This document shows positions 56,216 to 64,000 of a DNA stretch of 64,000 nucleotides, piece after piece. The stretch is from positions 62,001 to 126,000 of the forward strand of contig CABZVB010000004.1 of assembly GCA_902529115.1 (NCBI GenBank), given 5' to 3'. The translations under genes and the position numbers were made by a program. This stretch comes from an uncultured Balneola sp. (GTDB lineage Bacteria > Bacteroidota > Rhodothermia > Balneolales > Balneolaceae). Every line of letters starts with the position of its first letter. Position 1 is the stretch's first letter. Below the pieces are notes generated by a model. That model made no database searches and was not told the origin of the DNA. It worked only from the letters and a program-made list of their open reading frames with translations.

Positions 56216-57543
56216 TAGAAGAGTCTCAAAACATCGTTAAAGATGACAAAGACCATCAAACTAACCAGCAACAGAAAACCTATATTTTGTGCCGCAATCT
56301 TTACTTTTTCCGTGGGTTCTCTCCTCGCTATTCCCTCATAAATTAGAAAGACTAAATGTCCACCATCCAAGGCAGGAATGGGAAGTATGTTCATAATAGC
56401 CAAAGTGATGCTTAGTAATGCAGTTATCTCCCAAAAACCAATCCATCCAGCTTGATCAGTTGCTTGTTTTGTCAAACTCGCTATGGCTATAGGACCACCA
56501 AGATTCTGCCGGACTGAAATGTCCCCAGAAAACATTCTAGAAAAACCCCCAATTATACCCATGGTTTGTTCAGCTACTTTATCCCACCCTTCTAGAATAG
56601 ACTCTGCAAACTTTAATTGTGTAAAAGTCGCTCCCACCTGGGCTAAACTTGGGGCAGCTATTCCTATTGTTCGATTCTCATTAGGCAGGATATTCATGTT
56701 TAGTCTCTGTCCTTCTCGTTCCACCACAAATTCAATTATACCTTCTGAGTTACGTATAATCTGGGTTAATTCTAGCCAATAATCTATAGGATCGCCATTA
56801 ACTTCTACAAAGCGATCCCCCACCTGCAAGCCTGCATCTTCTGCCGGTGATCCCATTGAAATACTGGATATAATTGGGGGATATATATTTATTTCATGAA
56901 TGAATGACTGTTCAGTTAAGCTATCCAAAAAAGTGGCTGGAATAAATAAATCCATTATTATGCCATCGCGCACAAGTTGATAAGACAAATTACTACTGGT
57001 TAACTCAGAAATAGATACTAAATCCGCAAAAGCGTCAACATAATTTCCATTTACCCCGACAATTTTGTCATCAGTCTCAAAACCAACATTCTCAAGTAAA
57101 CTACCTTCAGGTACATAAATCCCGGCAACCTTTTCAATAGGTAAACTTAATTTGCCTAGGCTCCAAAACATACCTGTATATATAAAAAAAGCAAGAATCA
57201 TGTTAAATATTACACCTGCAGTTATTACAACCATACGCTGCCAAATTGGCTTTGACCGATATTCCCAAGGTTGTGGCTCTGCTGCTAAATGTTCGGTATC
57301 CATACTTTCATCTATCATTCCAGATATTTTTACATAACCTCCTAACGGCGTGGCACCTATACAATAATCAGTATCGCCCCGTTGAATACCCCAAATTCGC
57401 GGTGGAAAACCTACAGAAAAACGTTCAACTCTCATACCGAACATTTTCGCTGCTAAAAAGTGTCCTAATTCATGTATAAATACAAGGATCATTAGAGCAC
57501 CAATGAAAATGAGTATGGTCTGAGTTAGTTCAATTAGTTCCAT
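56215..57543 (-). CDS. rseP: site-2 protease RseP
   Basis: 442 residues. HELGH at 24-28 in the first membrane segment is the zinc site; two PDZ regions (about 110-200 and 205-285) follow; NILPIPALDGGHLVF provides the third zinc ligand (LDG). It performs intramembrane cleavage, classically of an anti-sigma factor, and clears signal peptides. Placed directly after dxr (14-base overlap), a very conserved neighbourhood in bacteria. Confidence 0.95.
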   Translation of the reverse strand: MELIELTQTILIFIGALMILVFIHELGHFLAAKMFGMRVERFSVGFPPRIWGIQRGDTDYCIGATPLGGYVKISGMIDESMDTEHLAAEPQPWEYRSKPIWQRMVVITAGVIFNMILAFFIYTGMFWSLGKLSLPIEKVAGIYVPEGSLLENVGFETDDKIVGVNGNYVDAFADLVSISELTSSNLSYQLVRDGIIMDLFIPATFLDSLTEQSFIHEINIYPPIISSISMGSPAEDAGLQVGDRFVEVNGDPIDYWLELTQIIRNSEGIIEFVVEREGQRLNMNILPNENRTIGIAAPSLAQVGATFTQLKFAESILEGWDKVAEQTMGIIGGFSRMFSGDISVRQNLGGPIAIASLTKQATDQAGWIGFWEITALLSITLAIMNILPIPALDGGHLVFLIYEGIARREPTEKVKIAAQNIGFLLLVSLMVFVIFNDVLRLF

Positions 57544-58702
57544 GTTGACAAATAGTTCTTGCGTAATCTCTAGTTTGCTGATCTAATTCAACAAGTGCAT
57601 CATAGTTCAAAGCCGAACTAAAATGTATTTTGTTAAGACAGCGTTCAATAATTTTTGGTATATCAATATACTTAATTTTACCCTCTAAAAACTGCGTAAC
57701 TGCAATTTCATTGGCAGCATTCAATATCGCGGGACCTCCTTTGTGCATTCTTACAGAATCTATTGCTAATTCAATACAAGGAAACCGTGAATTGTCCACT
57801 GGTTCAAAATGAAGTCTATATTTTTGGCTCCAATCCATTCGTGAACTATTTAAAGGTAATCTGCGAGGATAAGACAAAGCATATAAAATAGGAACTTTCA
57901 TGTCCGGTGGACCAAGTTGCGCTTTGGTTGATCCATCACAATAAGTCACCATTGAGTGAATAATACTTTCGGGATGAACTATCGGAGTTATTTTTTCGAT
58001 AGGTATGTCAAATAACCAATGTGCTTCTATAATTTCTAAGCCCTTGTTCATCATAGTGGCACTATCTATGGTGATCTTAGAACCCATATTCCAATTTGGA
58101 TGTTGTAACGCCTGTTCAACCGACACATCTTGCATTTCCTCAAGACTTAGCGACCTAAAAGGTCCACCACTTGCAGTTATAATGATTTCTTCAATGTCTT
58201 CTTTTTCTTCACCAATAAGCGATTGTAGCATTGCACTGTGTTCGGAGTCAATTGGTATTAAGCTACCTTTGGATTGGGATAAGAGTTCGGTAATGATTGC
58301 TCCACCTACTACCAAGCTTTCCTTATTCGCTAAAGCAACTTTTTTATGGGCTTTCAGTGCATAATATGTTGGAGAGAATCCAGCAAAACCTACCAAGCTG
58401 TTTAAAACAATATCAATTTCAGGTAAGTTAACTAGTTCATTCAGTGCATGTGGGTCTACATACATTTTGGTTTTGGCAGGATTTCCTATTTTTATGTTAT
58501 AATTTTCGCTTACTAATCCAGTCAATACTGCATATTTGGGATTGAAGGTTTTAGCTTGCTCATCTAAAAGCCGCCAGTTACTGTGTGCGCTTAATAAGAC
58601 TACTTCAAATAATCTATCATGCTTCTGGATAATTTCTAAGGCTTGCTTTCCTATGGAACCCGTTGATCCAAGAATAGCAATTCGGATCTTATTATGTTTC
58701 AT
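57530..58702 (-). CDS. dxr: 1-deoxy-D-xylulose 5-phosphate reductoisomerase
   Basis: 390 residues. GSTGSIGKQALEII at about 12-25 is the NADPH loop, ANKESLV, IPIDSEHSAMLQSL (metal ligands Asp/Glu) and ITASGGPFR follow in order, then HPNWNMGSKITIDSATMMNKGLE read in parts. It makes MEP in the non-mevalonate isoprenoid pathway, feeding undecaprenyl carrier and quinones. Confidence 0.97.
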   Translation of the reverse strand: MKHNKIRIAILGSTGSIGKQALEIIQKHDRLFEVVLLSAHSNWRLLDEQAKTFNPKYAVLTGLVSENYNIKIGNPAKTKMYVDPHALNELVNLPEIDIVLNSLVGFAGFSPTYYALKAHKKVALANKESLVVGGAIITELLSQSKGSLIPIDSEHSAMLQSLIGEEKEDIEEIIITASGGPFRSLSLEEMQDVSVEQALQHPNWNMGSKITIDSATMMNKGLEIIEAHWLFDIPIEKITPIVHPESIIHSMVTYCDGSTKAQLGPPDMKVPILYALSYPRRLPLNSSRMDWSQKYRLHFEPVDNSRFPCIELAIDSVRMHKGGPAILNAANEIAVTQFLEGKIKYIDIPKIIERCLNKIHFSSALNYDALVELDQQTRDYARTICQHGTN

Positions 58703-58703
58703 T

Positions 58704-59462
58704 TCACCCTATTTCATTCAATTTTATCACAGCGGCCATTCTTCCAGCTTTAGAAGTCTCTCTTCTGAAGGAGTAAAAATCACTCTCATCGTTGAAAGTA
58801 CAACCTGAATCCATGACAATGTGAGATTTTACTATACCCATGCTTACGAGTTGCTGGAAAATATAACCTTTCAGATCTAAATGAGGCTTAATACCTAAGC
58901 TATTATCCACGAACTGGTCTGGAAATAAATCAGCAACCTCTTGACCTACTTCAAAGGCATCGACTGAAATACAAGGACCTATATAAGCCTTTATAGTATT
59001 TATATCTGCACCAAGGTCTAACATAAACTCAACGGTTTTTTTGATAATATCTTTTTGAGCACCTCTCCATCCAGCATGAACTGCACCAATAACCTGATTA
59101 GTTGCATCACCTAGTAAAACAGCTCCACAATCAGCTACTTGTATAAGTAATGAAATACCAAGGGTTGAGCTTACAAAAGCGTCGGTCTCAGGATAGATCC
59201 CTCCTTTAGTTACCACTTTAACCCGGTTTGAGTGAGTTTGTTGAGCGATTGCAATGTGCTTTAATGATGTATCAGTCTCTTTGGCTAAGACATGCAATTG
59301 TTCTAAAATTATATTCTGATTCTCATCGGAATTGAAACCTACATTTAGTCCAGGAATACGAGAGTTGGAAATACTATGATGTGCATTTTTTTTACTAAAC
59401 CAACTTAGTATCCGAGACTCATTTAGATTGCGAGGTCGTATAAATTTAAGAGGGGAAGACAT
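58704..59462 (-). CDS. pgeF: PgeF/YfiH family multicopper-like purine nucleoside phosphorylase
   Basis: 252 residues. QTHSNRV, ADCGAVLLGD, AVHAGWRGA and YIGPCIS hold the His/Cys metal ligands of the laccase-domain (DUF152) family. Members act on purine nucleosides and remove wrongly incorporated Ser from UDP-MurNAc. Between aroE (17-base overlap) and dxr (1 base). Confidence 0.88.
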   Translation of the reverse strand: MSSPLKFIRPRNLNESRILSWFSKKNAHHSISNSRIPGLNVGFNSDENQNIILEQLHVLAKETDTSLKHIAIAQQTHSNRVKVVTKGGIYPETDAFVSSTLGISLLIQVADCGAVLLGDATNQVIGAVHAGWRGAQKDIIKKTVEFMLDLGADINTIKAYIGPCISVDAFEVGQEVADLFPDQFVDNSLGIKPHLDLKGYIFQQLVSMGIVKSHIVMDSGCTFNDESDFYSFRRETSKAGRMAAVIKLNEIG

Positions 59463-60294
59463 TATCTAAATATTCCTTGATTTTTGACATTGGAAATGTT
59501 TGCCCTGTCCATAATTCGAAGGAACGTGATGCCTGGTATATAAGCATTGGTAAGCCACTGATTGTAGTACAATTTTGCTTTTCTGCTTGACGCAAAAAAG
59601 TGGTTTTTTGTGGATTGTAAACAATATCATAACAAATGGAATCGGCCAAAAACTCAGTAAATTTTTCGTCAACTGGAGAATTTTCTGAATTTGGATACAT
59701 ACCAAGTGGTGTGGTATTAACAATCAAATCCACATCAACCGCATATTCTATCCATTCATCATAAGAAATGAAATTTATGGTTAAATCGTTCTTTAGACGT
59801 TCAGGATTTCTACTAACAACCCAACATTTATCCATCCCAAGATCTCTTAACCCGTGTATTACTGCTTTTGTTGCACCACCAAAACCAAATATTAATACTG
59901 AATTTATTTTCATTATGCCTAAATTCCTTAAAGGTTCTACAAAACCAAAACTATCGGTGTTATGACCTATTAACTCCTTATCTACTTTTTGAATACAATT
60001 GATCACTTTCATAGATTTCGCTAAATCCGAATGCCGATCAACCGAATTAAATAAAATTTCCTTATAAGGAAGTGTGATATTCGCCCCTTTAAAATTTATC
60101 GAGTTAAAATGGGAGAAGAGATTTGGCAATTCATCATTAAAAATCTCTACGGCAACATATTCCAAGTCTAAGGAATGATGATCAATAGCTAGATTGTGCA
60201 TAATGGGAGAAATACTATGTGAGATTGGATTACCAATCAATAATAGATGATCCCGTGAAGAAATCGGATCGCGTAAAAATTCAGAAAACTTCAT
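59446..60294 (-). CDS. aroE: shikimate dehydrogenase
   Basis: 282 residues from ATG 60294. GNPISHSISPIMHN is the shikimate-binding SxS motif, ANITLPYKE holds the catalytic Lys, and FGFGGATKAV the NADP loop. Converts 3-dehydroshikimate to shikimate, upstream of chorismate and so of the trp operon. A longer frame to ATG 60315 would place the terminator stem inside the gene, and the homology begins after 60294, so the short start is preferred. Confidence 0.95.
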   Translation of the reverse strand: MKFSEFLRDPISSRDHLLLIGNPISHSISPIMHNLAIDHHSLDLEYVAVEIFNDELPNLFSHFNSINFKGANITLPYKEILFNSVDRHSDLAKSMKVINCIQKVDKELIGHNTDSFGFVEPLRNLGIMKINSVLIFGFGGATKAVIHGLRDLGMDKCWVVSRNPERLKNDLTINFISYDEWIEYAVDVDLIVNTTPLGMYPNSENSPVDEKFTEFLADSICYDIVYNPQKTTFLRQAEKQNCTTISGLPMLIYQASRSFELWTGQTFPMSKIKEYLDNVFPS

Positions 60295-60296
60295 AT

Positions 60297-60324
60297 AAAA
60301 AAAAAGCGCAACCATTGATTGCGC
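60297..60324 (-). terminator. intrinsic terminator between SRPBCC gene and aroE
   Basis: On the minus strand GCGCAA (60324-60319), 7-base loop, TTGCGC (60311-60306), then nine T (60305-60297). It lies 25 bases after the SRPBCC stop and its T tract ends two bases before the aroE ATG. It should separate the tmk/SRPBCC transcripts from aroE. Confidence 0.8.
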
Positions 60325-60348
60325 ATTTTATAATAATAGTTTGTTAGT

Positions 60349-60813
60349 CTAAGCAGTAATTTCTTCTGTAGGTTCTAGGGTGCTTTCTTTGAAGGTATCA
60401 CTTTCTGCTAACTTTTTAAAAGACTCTAAATCTTTAACTAGTTGTTCTGCCGATTGCTCAATAAAATTGGCTAATCCCTCAGAAGGATCTCCAAAGAAAG
60501 TACGGTAATCTAAAGAAAACTCGACTTGAGTTCGATTACCGTTATCAAGAGGTGTAAAACGAATAGTACCAGTTTGATTTAGATTACCATTAATTGTAAT
60601 CCAAGCGAAGCGTGTATTTCGTAAATTATCAATTAAGTTGGTGGTCCAGTGAAATGTTTCACCATCGATACTAGTTTTATATTCAAAAGTTTGGGAGTTG
60701 ATTCGTTCTACAGAATCAACACGCTCTAGAAACTTGGGGAAATCAACTGGGTTACTTAAAAGTTCGTAGACCTTAGATAAGGGTAAATCAATTTCTATAC
60801 GTTCGTGCGCCAT
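60349..60813 (-). CDS. SRPBCC-family (START/polyketide-cyclase-like) protein
   Basis: 154 residues, no signal peptide. IDLPLSKVYELLSNPVDFPKF is the typical start (IxxxxxxVyxlltDpe.fpkf) of coenzyme Q-binding/polyketide cyclase type SRPBCC proteins; FRFTPLD-like IRFTPLDNGNRTQVEFSLDY follows. It likely binds a hydrophobic ligand. An acidic C-terminal tail ends EPTEEITA. Followed by a terminator; 148 bases of structureless AT-rich DNA lie upstream. Confidence 0.75.
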   Translation of the reverse strand: MAHERIEIDLPLSKVYELLSNPVDFPKFLERVDSVERINSQTFEYKTSIDGETFHWTTNLIDNLRNTRFAWITINGNLNQTGTIRFTPLDNGNRTQVEFSLDYRTFFGDPSEGLANFIEQSAEQLVKDLESFKKLAESDTFKESTLEPTEEITA

Positions 60814-60961
60814 ATAATATACCTTGATTCTTGGAATAATAGTTATTTAGTAAACGATGAACCATTTATGGGGAAACAGGTGAGATTCATCCAATCTATC
60901 TTAAATTACACATAATATGCGTAAGCCTCAATGACTAAGTCGAATAAAATTATAATTTACT

Positions 60962-61552
60962 TTATAGATGCGTCCGAATCTCTTTTGCAATGGATTCAAT
61001 GGGTTGAGCGCCATCAAGTACGATGAATCGTGAATGCTCTTTAATTATTTTCTCATACCCATCTAATACTCGAGAGTAAAATTCATTGCCCGCCATTTCT
61101 ATTCTGTCTTGGGCGTGTTTTAACCGCCTCTCTGATGCCAATTTTTGTGAGATCCTCAAGTAAAAAGTAATTTCGGGTACTAATCCATAAGAAGCCATTT
61201 TGTTTAACACACATATCTCATTGATGGGTAAAACTGAACGTCCATATCCTTGATATGCCGTAGTGGAATCATAAAATCGATCCAAAATTACAGTTACACC
61301 ATTATTTAACGCAGGAATAATTTTTTCCTGTACTAATTGTGCACGCGCAGCTGAGAACAATAGCAATTCTGATACAACAGACATATTATTTTTTGAATCT
61401 AATAGTATCGACCTTATCTTTTCTGCAATGGAAGTACCACCTGGTTCACGATAAACCTGAACTTGCCTACCATGCTCTTCTAGGTATTGCTTCAATAGGT
61501 GAATTTGAGTTGATTTGCCACAGCCATCTATACCTTCAAAGTTTATTAGCAT
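60962..61552 (-). CDS. tmk: thymidylate kinase
   Basis: 196 residues. FEGIDGCGKSTQ (P-loop 7-15), YREPGGTSIAEKIR (DRX-like dTMP site) and ILDRFYDSTTAYQGYGR are family motifs. Phosphorylates dTMP to dTDP. Begins 10 bases after the PspC gene. Confidence 0.96.
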   Translation of the reverse strand: MLINFEGIDGCGKSTQIHLLKQYLEEHGRQVQVYREPGGTSIAEKIRSILLDSKNNMSVVSELLLFSAARAQLVQEKIIPALNNGVTVILDRFYDSTTAYQGYGRSVLPINEICVLNKMASYGLVPEITFYLRISQKLASERRLKHAQDRIEMAGNEFYSRVLDGYEKIIKEHSRFIVLDGAQPIESIAKEIRTHL

Positions 61553-61562
61553 ATCTACCGCA

Positions 61563-62381
61563 TTACCACTTGTCTGGATAATCCAGATCTAAGGGTTCCT
61601 TATTTAAAATTAAACCAAGTGCTATGTAAATCAGCAAACTAGAACCCCAACCCATAAAAAAGGCAACAACAAAAATGGTACGTACCCAAATAGTACCGAT
61701 GCAAAAAAAAATAGCTAGCCCTCCACATACACCCCAAAGTTTTTTGTCATTCCTTGATTTATAGAGTTGATTGGAGTTTTTCTGCTGATAATAACCCCAA
61801 GAATAGGTTGTTGAATCTGTCTGAAAAGTGTTCGTTCGACCTCGACCTGTATTATGTAAATTATCATCATATTGCGTTTGCCCCATAGTAAATGACTTAG
61901 ATTCATCTGAACCGAAAACATCAAATTCTTTACTCGTTTTATTTTTAATTGTTATCATTCCTAGGTTAAAATGTCGAATAGATTGATTAAAACCTTTTCC
62001 AAATTCTTCATATCTGAAAGGTTCGTAAGGATAATGTTGTCCATCAAACACATCAACATTAGTTTTATTCTTTTTCTTAGGTTTTTTTTCACCAACAAAG
62101 TGGCAACTAGAGGCTAAGACTAAAAAGATACCACCAAAAAATGGTAGCGCATAGAAAGATCTAGGTCCCATATCCAACCCGAGATGAAACAAAAAGTAAC
62201 CTATTGTGGACAGCATGATAAAAGCTCTAGAAAGTGTAGCTGCATTTATATAACAAGGTTTTTCATCTTGTTCTGCATCTAAAAAATCTTCGAGAGTATG
62301 ATCTAAAGAACTCTTACCAAAAGACATCTGCTCATCAGTTACGCTTGAATATTGGAATGTCCTGCTTTTTGACTTAAACAT
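61563..62381 (-). CDS. PspC-domain membrane protein
   Basis: 272 residues. Two membrane segments near residues 52-90 (SRAFIMLSTIGYFLF, LPFFGGIFLVLASS), a polar middle, then a C-terminal PspC domain: KLWGVCGGLAIFFCI followed by two membrane segments (WVRTIFVVAFFMGW, LLIYIALGLIL). PspC domains take part in envelope-stress sensing. The long N-terminal part is unusual. Next to tmk in an operon with fthC and bshC. Confidence 0.8.
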   Translation of the reverse strand: MFKSKSRTFQYSSVTDEQMSFGKSSLDHTLEDFLDAEQDEKPCYINAATLSRAFIMLSTIGYFLFHLGLDMGPRSFYALPFFGGIFLVLASSCHFVGEKKPKKKNKTNVDVFDGQHYPYEPFRYEEFGKGFNQSIRHFNLGMITIKNKTSKEFDVFGSDESKSFTMGQTQYDDNLHNTGRGRTNTFQTDSTTYSWGYYQQKNSNQLYKSRNDKKLWGVCGGLAIFFCIGTIWVRTIFVVAFFMGWGSSLLIYIALGLILNKEPLDLDYPDKW

Positions 62382-62411
62382 ATTAAATGATACGATGAAA
62401 TTAAAACTAGC

Positions 62412-62993
62412 TTACAATAAATGAACCCCAGTTTCGCTAATATATCCATCCATTGGAATATCCCATGGATCCTTAGGCAGACAGTAAATATTAAATCCTT
62501 CCAATAATAGACCTATTTTTGGGGTTGATGATGGTACTTTAGCTAAAAATCCGTCATAAAAGCCAGCGCCATAGCCTAGCCTAGTACCCTGTTGATCAAT
62601 AGCCAGCAAAGGCACTAATACTAAATCCAAATCAGATATATCCGCTTTACGTTCATTAATAGGTTCTAATACACCCCAATAATTTTTTTGCAAATCGTTT
62701 AAATCATTCAAATAGTAATGCCGTAATTGTCTATTGCCTTCCATAATAGGCACTACAATTCTTTTACCTTGAGCTATACTTTCGTTAATAATTTGTAAAG
62801 TGTCTACTTCCCTGTGCTTAGTCATTGAAATATAACTGTGTAGTATTTGAGCATTTTTAAAAACATCCCAAGCAGATAAATGCTCCCGAATAGCTATGTT
62901 GTTCTTTACCCATTGTTTTTCTAGGACACCTTTTCTTTTAGATTTGAAATAAGATCGTAACGAACGTTTAAACGAATCATTTCTTAAATTCAT
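62412..62993 (-). CDS. fthC: 5-formyltetrahydrofolate cyclo-ligase
   Basis: 193 residues from ATG 62993 (an in-frame TTG two codons earlier is less likely). LVPLLAIDQQGTRLGYGAGFYDGFL is the family signature read in parts: D, R-L-G-Y-G-x-G-x-Y-D. N-terminal SKRKG carries the ATP-contact Lys. It recycles 5-formyl-THF. Next to bshC, 33 bases. Confidence 0.92.
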   Translation of the reverse strand: MNLRNDSFKRSLRSYFKSKRKGVLEKQWVKNNIAIREHLSAWDVFKNAQILHSYISMTKHREVDTLQIINESIAQGKRIVVPIMEGNRQLRHYYLNDLNDLQKNYWGVLEPINERKADISDLDLVLVPLLAIDQQGTRLGYGAGFYDGFLAKVPSSTPKIGLLLEGFNIYCLPKDPWDIPMDGYISETGVHLL

Positions 62994-63026
62994 AATCAAT
63001 AGTTGACTTGAGGGTTTATGGTAGAA

Positions 63027-64000
63027 TTATAGGTCAATCAGATAATGATGGGAAATATCAGTTTCTTGTGCTAACAATTCACCGAGTAAATCCTGCCAAA
63101 AATCTTTACCATAGTAGAGCATAAAATAAATAGGATGTAATACGCGTTCCATGGGTCCTTCTGGGAACAAATATGATTGAAGAAAATATAACTGTTTCAA
63201 CTCATACTCAAATTTAGACTCATGTGCCTTTTTGGCTTTCTTTATAAGCGATTGCATCGCCTTACTAATTTCATTTTTTGTCTTTCCAATACTTCCTTCT
63301 AAGGATTTATCAAACGAAATTATATTCATTAACTGAGATTGATATTGCGCTAAAATATACTGTTCAAGCTCATCTAATTTAGCCTCAGGGAATTGTTGAG
63401 GTAGAGTAGATAACCATTTATTTTTGAGTGATGGAAAACCTTTTTGATAATGAGCCAATGAGAATGGAAATTTTGCCATTAACCGTTGAACTTTTTTTTC
63501 CCGAATGGTAGCAGATAAACGAGGTATAAGTATGGGCATCTCCAAGCCAAAAAACTCATAGATCTTTTTCATTTGCCCATGATATGCTATTTCTGCTGGA
63601 CCACCTACATAAGCAATTACTGGAAGTAGATGATCTTGAAGAATCGGACGCATAAATACATTGGGTGAGAACCGTTCCGGTTGTTCTTGCGTTAACTCTA
63701 AGAGTTCGTTGCTGTTCAACCTTTTTTTTCCTCCCTTTTGAATGAAAGAGTATTCACCAGTAGAATCATGATGTAATTTGACTCTCTTAGCATCCTTATT
63801 GTACACAAACCATTGACTATCCATGACGGAAACCTGACTCTGAATTGATAGCTTATTTAGCTTAGAAGTTTGGCTTTTTAATAATTTTGTAATTCTACGA
63901 TCGTTAGTTACCGCTTTAGTGATAATTGGGCTGAGAAGCTTTTTTATAGTATCATGGTTGCTACCAGCCACAAGAAATTCATACTCTTCAAATACATGGG
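63027..64000 (-). CDS. bshC: bacillithiol biosynthesis cysteine-adding enzyme BshC, partial
   Basis: The frame is open to the window edge; the visible 323 or so residues are the C-terminal part. NVFMRPILQDHLLPVIAYVGGPAEIAYHGQ in parts (MRPILQD, AYVGGPAEIAYH) is the BshC hallmark. The final step of bacillithiol synthesis joins Cys to GlcN-malate. Together with the loss of glutathione genes in this phylum, this suggests bacillithiol as main thiol. The 5' end is outside the window. Confidence 0.93.
   Translation of the reverse strand, partial: HVFEEYEFLVAGSNHDTIKKLLSPIITKAVTNDRRITKLLKSQTSKLNKLSIQSQVSVMDSQWFVYNKDAKRVKLHHDSTGEYSFIQKGGKKRLNSNELLELTQEQPERFSPNVFMRPILQDHLLPVIAYVGGPAEIAYHGQMKKIYEFFGLEMPILIPRLSATIREKKVQRLMAKFPFSLAHYQKGFPSLKNKWLSTLPQQFPEAKLDELEQYILAQYQSQLMNIISFDKSLEGSIGKTKNEISKAMQSLIKKAKKAHESKFEYELKQLYFLQSYLFPEGPMERVLHPIYFMLYYGKDFWQDLLGELLAQETDISHHYLIDL

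Noticed and set aside
60295-60315. ATG 60315 as start of aroE
   Set aside because: The added residues encode the terminator stem and T tract, and family similarity begins at 60294.

Overview
The window is AT-rich chromosomal DNA, almost fully coding, from a member of the Bacteroidota/Balneolota/Rhodothermota (FCB) branch. The branch is inferred from gene content: a type IX secretion (T9SS) C-terminal sorting domain beside PorV/PorQ-like barrels, bacillithiol synthase BshC, DUF4837, DUF5777, a fused aspartokinase-homoserine dehydrogenase, and a YbeY whose third metal ligand reads Asp. Few genes have a clear Shine-Dalgarno, and some upstream regions carry the TAnnTTTG promoter element of these phyla. 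A Balneolaceae-like marine bacterium is my best guess; no rRNA is present to settle it. I found no tRNA, CRISPR array, insertion sequence or prophage.

Layout. 1-2.6 kb: end of tadA, then a DedA fusion and an acyltransferase on the minus strand. 2.8-16.8 kb: plus-strand run of an alpha/beta hydrolase, the threonine genes thrA-thrB-thrC, an SGNH hydrolase and an esterase, RNase D, metG, a GH13 debranching enzyme and a sodium symporter. 16.9-23.2 kb: efp, accB-accC, gcvH, guaA and a large periplasmic-binding protein. 23.2-24.8 kb: mltG and an HD hydrolase (minus). 25.0-28.1 kb: an envelope module of mono-heme cytochrome, YceI, DUF5777 barrel and PagL-like barrel, followed by a cyclophilin. 28.2-35.6 kb: a second sodium symporter, a DUF2723 membrane protein, a hypothetical gene, ybeY, a DUF445 relic with three in-frame stops, and a SpoU methyltransferase.

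35.6-44.8 kb (minus): DUF4837 lipoprotein and the complete tryptophan pathway in the order trpE-trpS-trpG-trpD-trpC-trpF-trpB-trpA, with tryptophanyl-tRNA synthetase inside the operon. Its leader holds a strong intrinsic terminator, spanned by a 46-codon ORF without Trp codons. 45.0-54.8 kb (plus): the most accessory-looking part, eight tightly packed genes: exported Ig-like protein, BNR-repeat protein with a T9SS sorting domain, two PorV/PorQ-like barrels, two glycosyltransferases, a flippase and a divergent polysaccharide deacetylase. 54.7-64 kb (minus): envelope and housekeeping genes bshC-fthC-pspC-tmk-SRPBCC, then, after a terminator that touches its start codon, aroE-pgeF-dxr-rseP-psd-pssA.

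Most genes are core metabolism: Thr and Trp synthesis, fatty-acid precursor supply, phosphatidylethanolamine and isoprenoid synthesis, and envelope maintenance. The best candidates for undescribed biology are the secretion/glycan cluster at 45-54.8 kb, the trp leader, the cytochrome-YceI-DUF5777 module, and the DUF445 gene broken by three stops without any frameshift.
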